From Streptomyces tropicalis (GTDB lineage: Bacteria; Actinomycetota; Actinomycetes; Streptomycetales; Streptomycetaceae), in assembly GCF_029269835.1 (NCBI RefSeq), contig NZ_JARJBB010000011.1, positions 124,001 through 188,000 on the forward strand: a DNA stretch of 64,000 bases, written 5' to 3'. The position numbers were made by a program, and so were the translations under genes. Shown here one piece after another: positions 43,202-50,873 of the stretch. How positions within the stretch are numbered: the first letter of the stretch is position 1; every line of letters starts with the position of its first letter. The notes beneath the pieces are model-generated. The model was not told the DNA's origin, searched no databases, and saw nothing but the letters and a program-made list of their open reading frames with translations.

Positions 43202-43219
43202 TTAGTTATTGATGACTAA
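43202..43219. promoter_or_regulatory. Operator-like repeat upstream of the MFS gene
   Basis: TTAGT (43202-43206) and ACTAA (43215-43219) separated by 8 nt, followed by CTT. The same TTAGT-N8-ACTAA-CTT pattern occurs upstream of the adjacent TetR gene. It lies about 32 nt before the transporter start, at an expected promoter position. Confidence 0.6.
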
Positions 43220-43288
43220 CTTCTACGGGCACAAGAGCGCCCGCGCCGACGGCTTCCGCGCGACGGCCCCCGTGCCGCCGCGCGGCCC

Positions 43289-43858
43289 CTACTTCTCCAG
43301 CCGGCCCTTGAGCCGGGCGGAGGGGAAGAGCCCCTCCCAGACCCGGTGCTCGGGCGGAAACCCCATGGCCACCAGGCAGTTGATGAGCATGCCGTACGCC
43401 ATGAAGGTCGTCGTCTCGCCGACGTCGCCGCCGAGCGGCAGGTGGACGGCGTCCCACAGGCGCATCCACCCGGCCCGGACGGCCTCACCGAACTCCTCGT
43501 CCCCGTCCTGCTCCGCGGCGGCCACCGCGACGTACATCTGCATCTGCATCTGGAGCAGTTCGGGGCGTTCGGCGATGACGCGGGTGTAGGCGTTGGCCAT
43601 TGCATGCAGGGCCCCTTCGCCGCACAGCCCGTCGGAGGCCTCCTCGAAGGTGCGGATGGTGTCCTCCACGCAGCGCTCGGCCGCGGCGATGAAGATCGCC
43701 TTCTTGCCGGGGAAGAGCCGGAAGAGGTACGGCTGCGACACCCCGACCCGCCGGGCGATCGCCTCGGTGGAGGTGCCGTGGTACCCGCCCCGCGCGAACT
43801 CGCCCATCGCGGCGCGGACGACGCTCTCACGCCGCTCCTCTGCGCTCATCCTGACCAT
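43289..43858 (-). CDS. TetR-family transcriptional regulator
   Basis: 189 aa. N-terminal helix-turn-helix at ~10-57 (FARGGYHGTSTEAIARRVGV; SQPYLFRLFPGKKAIF) and a divergent helical ligand-binding domain rich in Met/Gln (ELLQMQMQMYVAVAAAEQDG). Upstream of and in the same direction as the MFS exporter; two matching palindromes suggest it represses both itself and the pump. Confidence 0.92.
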   Translation of the reverse strand: MVRMSAEERRESVVRAAMGEFARGGYHGTSTEAIARRVGVSQPYLFRLFPGKKAIFIAAAERCVEDTIRTFEEASDGLCGEGALHAMANAYTRVIAERPELLQMQMQMYVAVAAAEQDGDEEFGEAVRAGWMRLWDAVHLPLGGDVGETTTFMAYGMLINCLVAMGFPPEHRVWEGLFPSARLKGRLEK

Positions 43859-43864
43859 GGGTAG

Positions 43865-43888
43865 AAGTTAGTGTTCACTCACTAACTT
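43865..43888. promoter_or_regulatory. Operator-like palindrome upstream of the TetR gene
   Basis: Perfect 9-bp inverted repeat (43865-43873 and 43880-43888, 6-nt centre) beginning 7 nt before the TetR start codon. It contains TTAGT-N8-ACTAA as in the copy before the transporter. Likely autoregulatory site. Confidence 0.65.
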
Positions 43889-43929
43889 GGTCAAGAGGAG
43901 CACGGCGCGTCCCACGGACGGGACCGGTG

Positions 43930-43957
43930 AGGGGCGCCCTCCGCAGAGGACGCCCCT
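43930..43957 (-). terminator. Weak hairpin after the HadB-like gene
   Basis: AGGGGCG/CGCCCCT (43930-43936 with 43951-43957) with a 14-nt loop, 17 nt after the stop codon. Confidence 0.4.
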
Positions 43958-43973
43958 TACCGCCGAGGCCGGC

Positions 43974-44402
43974 TCAGGCCAGCCGGACCACGGCGCGCGA
44001 CATGCCGAGCACCTTCTGCCCGCCGCTGGTGGCGGTCAGGTCCACCCGCACGGTGTTGTCGTCGAGCTTGGCCGCGACCTTGCCGGCGACCTCGATCGTG
44101 GCCCCCCGGCCGTCGTTCGGCACGACGACGGGCTTGGTGAAGCGGACGCCGTACTCGACGACCGCCCCGGGGTCGCCCACCCAGTCGGTGACGACCCGGG
44201 CCGCCTCCGCCATGGTGAACATGCCGTGCGCGATGACGTCCGGCAGCCCGACCTCCCGGGCGAACTTCTCGTTCCAGTGGATCGGGTTGAAGTCCCCGGA
44301 GGCGCCCGCGTACTGGACGAGGGTGGCGCGGGTCACGGAGAAGGTCTGCGCCGGCAGTTCGGTGCCGACCTCGACGTCGTCGTACGCGATCTTCGCGGTC
44401 AT
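43974..44402 (-). CDS. MaoC-like (R)-specific dehydratase/hydratase, HadB type
   Basis: 142 aa, start MTAKIAYDDVEVGTELPAQT at 44402. Hot-dog fold with the hydratase-2 motif GDFNPIHWNEKFA carrying the catalytic Asp and His, and the following GLPDVIAHGMFTM. Acts on 3-hydroxyacyl thioesters, in mycobacteria in fatty-acid elongation (FAS II) as part of a heterodimer. The 4-nt gap to the HadA-like gene supports a joint complex. Its substrate in Streptomyces is unknown. Confidence 0.9.
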   Translation of the reverse strand: MTAKIAYDDVEVGTELPAQTFSVTRATLVQYAGASGDFNPIHWNEKFAREVGLPDVIAHGMFTMAEAARVVTDWVGDPGAVVEYGVRFTKPVVVPNDGRGATIEVAGKVAAKLDDNTVRVDLTATSGGQKVLGMSRAVVRLA

Positions 44403-44406
44403 CGGC

Positions 44407-44859
44407 TCACGCCTCCTCGGCCGCACGGGCCACGAGCTTGGTCCAGGCGGTCACGACGTGCTCGCCCGCCTCGTCGTGGACGTCACCGCGGACATCCAGG
44501 ATGTCGTTGCCGGCCATCGACTTGACGGCCTCGATGGTCGAGGTGACGGAGAGCCGGTCGCCCGCGCGCACGGGGCGGGTGTAGGCGAACTTCTGGTCGC
44601 CGTGCACGACTCGGCTGTAGTCGAGGCCGAGCTGCGGGTCCATGACCACCCGACCCGAGGCCTTGTGGGTGATCGCGAACACGAAGGTGGGCGGCGCGAT
44701 CACGTCGGGGTGGCCGAGCGCCTTGGCGGCCTCCGGGTCCACATAGGCCGGGTTGGGGTCCCCCACGGCCTCCGCGAACTCGCGGATCTTCTCCCGCCCC
44801 ACTTCGTAGGGGGCGGTGGGCGGGTAGGTCCGCCCCACGAAGGACTGGTCGAGCGCCAT
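44407..44859 (-). CDS. HadA-like dehydratase subunit (FAS1-type N-terminal dehydratase domain)
   Basis: 150 aa, start MALDQSFVGRTYPPTAPYEV at 44859. Hot-dog protein lacking the catalytic histidine at the motif position (GDPNPAYVD in place of GD-x-NP-x-H), as expected for the substrate-binding subunit of a HadAB heterodimer. Directly upstream of the catalytic subunit. Confidence 0.88.
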   Translation of the reverse strand: MALDQSFVGRTYPPTAPYEVGREKIREFAEAVGDPNPAYVDPEAAKALGHPDVIAPPTFVFAITHKASGRVVMDPQLGLDYSRVVHGDQKFAYTRPVRAGDRLSVTSTIEAVKSMAGNDILDVRGDVHDEAGEHVVTAWTKLVARAAEEA

Positions 44860-44897
44860 GGGCCCGGTACCTCCTGATGTCACGTGCGGGGAAACAC

Positions 44898-44934
44898 CAT
44901 GAGGCCGCCCCCCAAGTACGGGGGCGGCCTCATG
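44898..44934 (-). terminator. rpmG terminator
   Basis: Arms 44898-44912 and 44920-44934 form a perfect 15-bp stem with a 7-nt loop, 12 nt after the rpmG stop codon. It separates rpmG from the hadAB-like genes. Confidence 0.8.
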
Positions 44935-44946
44935 GATGAGCCTGAT

Positions 44947-45111
44947 TTATCGCGTTTCGCGGTGCGCGGTGTGCGCATTGCAACGCGGGCAGTGCTTCTT
45001 CATCTCAAGACGATCCGGGTTGTTACGCCGGTTCTTCTTGGTGATGTAGTTCCGCTCCTTGCACTCCACGCAGGCCAGCGTGATCTTCGGGCGGACGTCG
45101 GTGGCAGCCAC
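44947..45111 (-). CDS. rpmG: 50S ribosomal protein L33, zinc-binding form
   Basis: 54 aa from GTG 45111, too short for most automatic frame lists. Reads MAATDVRPKITLACVECKER then NYITKKNRRNNPDRLEMKKH and CPRCNAHTAHRETR. The zinc ligands are C14-x-x-C17 and C41-x-x-C44 (the C+ type). It lies downstream of tRNA-Thr and tRNA-Met. Confidence 0.95.
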   Translation of the reverse strand: MAATDVRPKITLACVECKERNYITKKNRRNNPDRLEMKKHCPRCNAHTAHRETR

Positions 45112-45200
45112 GTGAGTGCTCCTTGACGAACGGGTGGACTAAAACAACGCAAGCAAGAGTAGCCGATCGAAGGACCGACCCCGCAATCGGCTACTGTCAG

Positions 45201-45273
45201 TAGCGGTGACCGGACTTGAACCGGTGACACAGCGATTATGAGCCGCTTGCTCTACCGACTGAGCTACACCGCT
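45201..45273 (-). tRNA. metT: tRNA-Met (anticodon CAT)
   Basis: 73 nt with A discriminator. 7-bp acceptor stem (AGCGGTG/CACCGCT), anticodon loop CTCATAA and T loop GTTCAAG. The acceptor begins with a paired A-U, so this is the elongator rather than the initiator form. No encoded CCA. Confidence 0.95.
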
Positions 45274-45319
45274 GAGATGCGATCGGGCCCCGCCTTGCGA
45301 CGGGTACCTCTCACACCAG

Positions 45320-45392
45320 AGCCCCAAAACGGAATCGAACCGTTGACCTTCTCCTTACCATGGAGACGCTCTGCCGACTGAGCTATTGGGGC
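45320..45392 (-). tRNA. thrT: tRNA-Thr (anticodon GGT)
   Basis: 73 nt with T discriminator; acceptor stem GCCCCAA/TTGGGGC, anticodon loop ATGGTAA, T loop GTTCGAT. 46 nt upstream of tRNA-Met, so thrT-metT-rpmG is one transcription unit. Confidence 0.95.
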
Positions 45393-45403
45393 GAGCGATG
45401 AAG

Positions 45404-45433
45404 ACATTACACGGTCCGCTGCCGTTCGCCCAA
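45404..45433 (-). promoter_or_regulatory. Candidate promoter for tRNA-Thr, tRNA-Met and rpmG
   Basis: TTGGGC (45428-45433) and TAATGT (45404-45409) on the minus strand, spacer 18 nt, about 11 nt upstream of the mature tRNA-Thr 5' end. Confidence 0.55.
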
Positions 45434-45735
45434 ATCCGTTCCTGCGCCCCGGCCTCGCCCCCGTCCCCGCCCTCTCCGGGGGCCCGGAGGGCGGCTTCGC
45501 GGCCCCCTGTCCGGCCCTGTTTCCGGGGCTCCCGCGCCCCTCGGGCCCATCTCGTCCGCCCCTCGGGCCACGCCGGTACGACTATTGCGCTCCTCCCCCG
45601 TCCGACCGGGAAGCCGACCTAGGCTCGACTCACTCTGCGTGATCGTGCGTCCCCCCGGCGCAGCCACGCACCCGTACCACCGCAACTCCTCCGGGCACCG
45701 GAGAGCCGCCGCCGACACGTCGTCCCTGGAGCGCG
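45434..45735. other. Intergenic region without a recognised gene
   Basis: About 300 bp, proline/serine-type low-complexity frames only. Presumably contains the upstream region of the plus-strand amidohydrolase-like gene; a GGAGCGCG before its ATG is a weak ribosome binding site. Confidence 0.45.
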
Positions 45736-47016
45736 ATGCCCGACAGTGAGCCGCAGCCACCCCGGTCGTCCTCGCCGTCGGGGCCGTCGGGGCGGCCCGA
45801 CCCCGGCGGCCTGCTGCTGTGCGGGGCACGGCTGACCGACGGGCGGACGGTGGACGTACGGCTGTCCGGCGGACGCATCGAGGCGGTCGGCACCGCCGGC
45901 AGCCTCGGGGCGTCCTCCAGCCGCGGCGCGGGCGGCCCGGAGGGCGGGGCCCGCGTGGACCTCACCGGCTACCTCCTCCTGCCGGCTCCCGCGGAGCCGC
46001 ACGCGCACGGCGACACCGCCCTGACCGCCGACCGCGGCGGCCCCCTCTCCCACGACCCGGAGGACGTCCAGCGCCGGGCCACGGAGGCGGCGCTGCTGCA
46101 CCTGGGACACGGGGCGACCGCCCTGCGCGCGCACGTGCGCGTGGGCGACGTCCAGGGGCTGGGCGGGCTGACCGCGGTGCTGCGGGCCCGCCGGACCCTG
46201 CGCGGGCTGGTCGAGCTGACGACGGTGGCCGTCCCCCGGTTGCTGACGGGGGCGGCCGGGGCGGACGGGCTGGCGATGTTGCGGGACGCGGTCAAGATGG
46301 GCGCCTGCGCGGTGGGTGGCTGTCCGGACCTCGATCCCGATCCGACCGGCTACGTCGAGGCGGTCCTCGAGGTCGCCTCCGAGCACGGCTGCCCCGTCGA
46401 CCTGCATACCGACGGCGGCGACCCGGCCCGCCTGGCGCGCATCGCCGCGATGGCGGGCGGCCTGCGCCCCGGCGTGACCCTCGGCCCGTGCGGCGCCCTC
46501 GGCTCGCTGCCCTCCGAGGTGGCCGCGCGCGGCGCCGACCGGCTCGCGGCGGCGGGCGTGAGCGTGATCTGCCTGCCGCAGGGCGGCTGCGGCGGCTCCG
46601 AGTGCCGGGACACGGCACCGGTCCGGCTGCTGAGGTCGGCCGGTGTGCGGGTGGCCGCGGGCAGCGGCGCCCTGCGGGACGTGGCCAACCCGGTGGGGAG
46701 GGGCGACCCGCTGGAGGCGGCCTACCTGCTGGCCTCGCGCTGCGGGCTGCGGCCGCAGGAGGCGTACGACGCGGTGAGCACGGCCGCCCGCACGGTGCTC
46801 GGCCTGCCCGAGGTGCGCGTGGAGGCCGGGTTCCCCGCCGAACTCCTCGCGGTCCGCGGCGACCGGCTCTCCGGCGCGCTCTCCCTGGCGTACAGCCGCA
46901 TGGTGGTGCACCGGGGGCGCGTGGTGGCGCGGACCAGCGCGGTGCGCGAGTTCTGCGACTCGGCGACGACGTCGGACCCGGGGCTGCCGCGGCAGGGGCG
47001 GTGCGAGTCGTCCTGA
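45736..47016 (+). CDS. Amidohydrolase-superfamily protein, cytosine-deaminase-like, with altered active site
   Basis: 426 aa. N-terminal ~20 residues are Ser/Pro-rich. The HxH pair is present (H89, H91 in EPHAHGD) and a third His (H224 in VDLHTDGGD). However the usual Ser-His before CSLG reads G250-P251-C252 (VTLGPCGALG) and the metal-binding Asp of GSDN/RD reads S310-G311 (AAGSGALRDVANP). Two of the metal/catalytic residues therefore appear to be missing. It may be a non-catalytic or differently tuned relative. Length and C-terminal beta sandwich (ELLAVRGDRLSGAL) are otherwise normal. Confidence 0.85.
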   Translation: MPDSEPQPPRSSSPSGPSGRPDPGGLLLCGARLTDGRTVDVRLSGGRIEAVGTAGSLGASSSRGAGGPEGGARVDLTGYLLLPAPAEPHAHGDTALTADRGGPLSHDPEDVQRRATEAALLHLGHGATALRAHVRVGDVQGLGGLTAVLRARRTLRGLVELTTVAVPRLLTGAAGADGLAMLRDAVKMGACAVGGCPDLDPDPTGYVEAVLEVASEHGCPVDLHTDGGDPARLARIAAMAGGLRPGVTLGPCGALGSLPSEVAARGADRLAAAGVSVICLPQGGCGGSECRDTAPVRLLRSAGVRVAAGSGALRDVANPVGRGDPLEAAYLLASRCGLRPQEAYDAVSTAARTVLGLPEVRVEAGFPAELLAVRGDRLSGALSLAYSRMVVHRGRVVARTSAVREFCDSATTSDPGLPRQGRCESS

Positions 47017-47275
47017 GCGCGCGCGTCAGCATGCCTGCGCGCGCACACGACGGCACGGCGGCACGACGGCCGGAGTCGGCGCGTCGGCGCGCCGACCCCC
47101 GCCCGCACGCCAGTCCCTGCGGCGGTGCGGGCGGGGAGCCGGCCGGGGGTCGGCCCGTCGGCCTCCGCCCGCACGTCGCCCCTGCCGTGGCGTGGGCGGG
47201 GCACCGGCCGGGGTACGGGCGGGGCGTACCGAAGTCGTGCGGCGGATGCGGCCATCCGGGCGTACGGTCGGAATC

Positions 47276-47932
47276 ATGCGCATTGTCATCGCTGGGGGAC
47301 ATGGTCAGATCGCGCTGCGGCTGGAGCGGCTGCTCGCCGCGCGCGGCGACGAGGTCGCGGGCATCATCCGCCGTCCCGATCAGATCGACGACCTGAGGGA
47401 CGCCGGCGCCGAGGCGATCGTGCTCGACATGGAGTCCACCTCACTCGACGAGGTCGCGGAACGGCTCCGGGGTGCGGACGCGGCGGTCTTCGCGGCCGGT
47501 GCGGGACCGGGCAGCGGGGTGGCCCGCAAGGACACGGTGGACAAGGACGCGGCGATCCTGTTCGCCGACGCGGCCGTGCGCGCGGGGGTCCGGCGCCACG
47601 TGGTCGTGTCCTCGATGGGCGCGGACGCCCGGCACCAGGGCGACGAGGTCTTCGACGCGTATCTGCGCGCGAAGGGCGCCGCGGACGACCACGTACGCGC
47701 CCTTTCGGCCCTCGACTGGACGATCCTGCGCCCCGGCTCGCTCACGAACGACGCCGGCAAGGGGCTCGTGCGACTGGAGGCCCACACCGGCCGGGGCACG
47801 ATCCCCCGCGACGACGTGGCCGCCGTGCTCGCGGAGCTCGTGGACACTCCGGCGACGACCGGTCTCACGCTGGAACTGGTCAGCGGCTCGACCCCGGTGA
47901 CGGTCGCGGTGAAGTCGGTGGCGGGGAACTGA
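47276..47932 (+). CDS. NAD(P)-binding SDR-type protein (YwnB/YhfK-like)
   Basis: 218 aa, start MRIVIAGGHGQIALRLERLL at 47276. Rossmann motif GGHGQIAL, then VVVSSMGAD and AKGAADDHVRALSALDWTIL, typical of atypical short-chain dehydrogenases without the canonical Tyr/Lys pair. Possibly a redox sensor or NAD(P)H-dependent reductase; substrate unknown. No partner in the same direction nearby. Confidence 0.87.
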   Translation: MRIVIAGGHGQIALRLERLLAARGDEVAGIIRRPDQIDDLRDAGAEAIVLDMESTSLDEVAERLRGADAAVFAAGAGPGSGVARKDTVDKDAAILFADAAVRAGVRRHVVVSSMGADARHQGDEVFDAYLRAKGAADDHVRALSALDWTILRPGSLTNDAGKGLVRLEAHTGRGTIPRDDVAAVLAELVDTPATTGLTLELVSGSTPVTVAVKSVAGN

Positions 47933-47979
47933 CGGCGGAGCAGACCTCTTCGAACGGCTGCGTCTGCCGACCACGGGGG

Positions 47980-48192
47980 CTAGAACAACGGCAGCTGCCC
48001 GGGGAGAGGGGCCACGGCGTAGCCGTCCAAGGTGTCCTGCACGGCGCCCAGTTGCGCTGTGCGGCGCGACCCCGGGCATGACGTCAGCTCGCCGCTCCCC
48101 CGCACCCCCGGCGGGTCGTGCCGCGCGAACTTCCCGGCCACGACGGCGATCTCACGGCGACACACGGGACAGCACCTGCGGCGGGAGGACAT
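47980..48192 (-). CDS. Small zinc-ribbon-like protein, unknown function
   Basis: 70 aa, reads MSSRRRCCPVCRREIAVVAG then KFARHDPPGVRGSGELTSCP and ends in PLPGQLPLF. A C-x-x-C pair plus a later Cys may bind zinc. Proteins of this pattern recur in Streptomyces, in my recollection often near integrative elements; function not established. The larger frame reaching 49386 is a shadow of the opposite gene. Confidence 0.6.
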   Translation of the reverse strand: MSSRRRCCPVCRREIAVVAGKFARHDPPGVRGSGELTSCPGSRRTAQLGAVQDTLDGYAVAPLPGQLPLF

Positions 48193-48426
48193 GCTCCCAG
48201 TGTGCCGCCCGGCACCGACAACGCCCGGGCGCCGCGAGCGACATGGCACCCCTCGCCAGGCCTGCTTGGCGGCCGTCCCGGCGGGGACGGCCGTCGCCGG
48301 GATCCGCGATGGCCGTACGCGGGCTCCGCCGCTGTGCTGGGATGGCCGGTGCGAGTCGGGCGAGAGCTGCGCTGCGCGGGCCGCCCGCTCGGGGGAACGC
48401 GACGGAACGCGTGTGAGGGGGCGGGC

Positions 48427-49692
48427 GTGAGCGCGTGGAGCGCGGTCCTGTCGTGGGGGCCGGTGGACCCGTGGCACAGGAATCTCAGGCATTCCACCCG
48501 CCGACGCGTCGCCGAGGCGATCCGGCGACGCGTCCGCGCGTCGGAACTCGACTCGTTCGACTTCTCCGGACGGGAAACGGTTGAACAGCGGCTGATCCGC
48601 CGCGCGATCCGGCGGGCCGTGGCCCGCGAGGTCACCATCCAGGAACTGAGCACAATGGTCGAGGATCTGACCACCAACATCGTGGCCGCACTGATGATCC
48701 TCGGGTTCGCGATCGGCGCTCTGTGGGCGGGCTGGACCTTCTTTCTGGGCCTTCTGGTGTGGGCCGCGTACGTGACTCTTCTCTTCTTGTTCCTCACGTC
48801 GAGATTCGCCGCGTCCCTTTCGGCGATATTCGCCGCCGCGATCCTGGTCCTGCTGCCGCTGGTCACCTCCTGGCCCTTTCTTCGCGAGCCGCAGATGATC
48901 GCCTCCTACGCCGGCCGATTCGGTTGGATACCCCCCTCCTGGTACAGCCCCGGCGCCCTGGAATCGCTCGGCGTGAGCGGTCTCGTCCTCACGTTCTTCT
49001 TCCTGGCCGTGGCCGGTGCGGTCGCCTGCGACAGCGCCGCCCAGAGACGCATCCGCACGCACTGGCAGGCGATCGGCCCCTACGACCGGCTCCTTCTCCA
49101 GTGGACGGAGTCGGTGGCGGCCGTGCTCCACTCGTCGCGCGACTGGACGACCCGCGCGTCGATCGAACGCGCCTGCCAAGCGATCCGGAGTCTCGCCTCC
49201 GCCGTGCTGAACGAGTTCGAGATGGACTGGCTCTTCGAGAGCGGAAGCCGGCTCCACGCCGAGCACCAGGCCGACGCGATCGCCCTGTCGCGCTACGTAG
49301 GGGGCTACCAGAAACACCTGAGCCACGCACCGGCCGGCCCCGAACTCGACGCCGTCGTCAAGGACCTCCTGGACGGGCTCGCCCACCTGGCACTCGGGGA
49401 CCGGAAGGCCCTGCTGCGCAATATCGAACCGGTGGTGGAGAAGGGCGAGGAGAAAACCTGGAAGGACACCGCCGAATCGGTGGCGAAACGCGTCTTCCCG
49501 AGTCTGATCCTGGCCGGCGCCGGAATCGGCCTTCCTTATATCTCAGGCGTGGCCGCATCGGGCGAACTGGCCGGGAATCTGCGCATCACCCTCGTCGTGA
49601 TGGCCGTCCTCAGCCTGATCTCCGCACCGGACGACGTCTCCAAGAAGGTCAACGACGCGCTGGCGAAGGCGCTGCCCACGCGTAAGGAATGA
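48427..49692 (+). CDS. Membrane protein of unknown function
   Basis: 421 aa from GTG 48427, after a GGGGGCGGGC stretch. N-terminal ~75 residues are basic and cytoplasmic-like (STRRRVAEAIRRRVRAS). About three to four hydrophobic segments at ~80-150 (TNIVAALMILGFAIGALWAG; LGLLVWAAYVTLLFLFLTS), one at ~180-200, then a helical soluble domain with His/Glu/Asp residues (ESGSRLHAEHQADAIALSRY), and two segments near the C-terminus. No family recognised. The long frame starting at 48118 includes an unlikely extension. Confidence 0.75.
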   Translation: MSAWSAVLSWGPVDPWHRNLRHSTRRRVAEAIRRRVRASELDSFDFSGRETVEQRLIRRAIRRAVAREVTIQELSTMVEDLTTNIVAALMILGFAIGALWAGWTFFLGLLVWAAYVTLLFLFLTSRFAASLSAIFAAAILVLLPLVTSWPFLREPQMIASYAGRFGWIPPSWYSPGALESLGVSGLVLTFFFLAVAGAVACDSAAQRRIRTHWQAIGPYDRLLLQWTESVAAVLHSSRDWTTRASIERACQAIRSLASAVLNEFEMDWLFESGSRLHAEHQADAIALSRYVGGYQKHLSHAPAGPELDAVVKDLLDGLAHLALGDRKALLRNIEPVVEKGEEKTWKDTAESVAKRVFPSLILAGAGIGLPYISGVAASGELAGNLRITLVVMAVLSLISAPDDVSKKVNDALAKALPTRKE

Positions 49693-49763
49693 CACGGAGC
49701 TGGGCGATTCCCGAGCGTGGTCCCCGAGCCCGGTCAACTCGTGGGCGACACCTCCCGGGAGAG

Positions 49764-49854
49764 CCCGGAGCCGCGTCGCGGGCAAGGCCTCCCGGAACAG
49801 CCCGGAGCCGCCTCGCGGGCAAGGCCTCCCCGGAGCAGCCCGGAACCACCTCGG
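49764..49854 (+). repeat. Tandem repeat of a 37/38-bp unit
   Basis: Unit 1 at 49764-49800 (37 nt), unit 2 at 49801-49838 (38 nt) and a partial third unit at 49839-49854, each starting CCCGGAGCC or similar and containing GCGGGCAAGGCCTCCC. The units differ by a few bases. Non-coding position behind the membrane protein gene. Confidence 0.75.
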
Positions 49855-50220
49855 ATCCGCCCCTGCATCGGAGCCGTCGCAGCTTGCTCGCCCTGCCACG
49901 ACCGGGTCATCCATGTCGATGGATTCGAACGCGAGGATGCCGCTCCGCGACGGGAGCTACGACATGAGCGAGCCGTCCTTGCGTGCGTGACCGCACCGAG
50001 CGGTGGCGCGCCTCGCCATGTACCTCGTGCACCCGGCAGGGAACGAGGCGACCGAGCCCGCCGCGGCGATCCCCCGCCACGCTGCCGCACCCCGGACGTC
50101 ACCTGCAATGCGGACGTTGCTTCGAGGCTGGTCACGATTGAGTGAAGTCCCCTCAGGCGTGCAACCACACGAAATATTCACGAGTCAGACACGTGCAAGC
50201 CATACAACGAGGGGGACTCC
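49855..50220. other. Intergenic region before the MmpS-like gene
   Basis: About 365 bp without a convincing gene. The last 70 bp are comparatively A/T-rich and probably contain the promoter of the next gene; CGAGGGGGACTCC before its ATG is a strong ribosome binding site. Confidence 0.45.
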
Positions 50221-50808
50221 ATGAGCTACCAGCCTTACCCGCAGCAGCCCGACCCGCAGCAGGGATGGGGTGCACCGCCGCCCCATCCGCCGAAGAAGGG
50301 CAAGGGCAAGATCGCGGGCCTGGGCTGCCTCGGCGTCGTCGTCCTGATCTGCATCGCGGCCGCCGTCTCCGGTGGGGGCTCCGACAAGTCGAACGACTCC
50401 AAGTCGGCCACCTCCACGTCCAAGCAGGAGAAGGCGGCCGCCGACAAGGGCGGGAGCAAGAGCGACAGCAAGAGCAACGCCGGCGACACCAAGAAGGCCG
50501 GCGACAAGAAGACCGTCCTGTTCAAGGTGTGGGGCACCGCGCCCGCCGGCGCCCTCGGATCGCTCGACATCACGTACGGCTCCGACAGCGACAACCGCAA
50601 CGGCAAGTTCGCCAACGGCAAGTTCGAGGCCACCCTGCCGGTGAACAAGGACGCCATGTATTACAGCGTGACGGCTCAGTTGCAGGGCTCCGGCGACATC
50701 AACTGCTCGGTCACCATCGGCGGCAAGACGAAGAAGGGCCACGCCTCCGGCGGCTACAACATCTGCCAGACGCAGCTGAACTCCGGTCTCCTCGGCGGCT
50801 GGGACTAG
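50221..50808 (+). CDS. MmpS-like membrane-anchored protein
   Basis: 195 aa. N-terminal Pro/Gln-rich cytoplasmic tail (SYQPYPQQPDPQQGWG), one transmembrane helix (~31-49, IAGLGCLGVVVLICIAAAV), a Ser/Lys/Asp-rich linker (~52-97) and an extracytoplasmic beta-sandwich-like domain (FKVWGTAPAGALGSLDITYG; CSVTIGGKTKKGHASGGYN) with two Cys. The last domain resembles MmpS, the accessory proteins of mycobacterial MmpL transporters. No MmpL is nearby, so the role may be different. Confidence 0.8.
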   Translation: MSYQPYPQQPDPQQGWGAPPPHPPKKGKGKIAGLGCLGVVVLICIAAAVSGGGSDKSNDSKSATSTSKQEKAAADKGGSKSDSKSNAGDTKKAGDKKTVLFKVWGTAPAGALGSLDITYGSDSDNRNGKFANGKFEATLPVNKDAMYYSVTAQLQGSGDINCSVTIGGKTKKGHASGGYNICQTQLNSGLLGGWD

Positions 50809-50873
50809 CCACTCCCGCACGGCCCCCCCGGGTACCCGGTGGGGCCTCCCACTCCGAAAAGTCCGGGGGGACT

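Noticed and set aside
46292..47302. Long minus-strand open frame opposite the amidohydrolase-like gene
   Set aside because: Arg/Pro-rich antisense translation without any family signature.
49915..49935. A 10-bp match to the T-arm of tRNA-Tyr (GGATTCGAAC) as a possible attachment-site copy
   Set aside because: Only 10 bases match and this T-arm sequence is common to many tRNAs; too short to support an att site.
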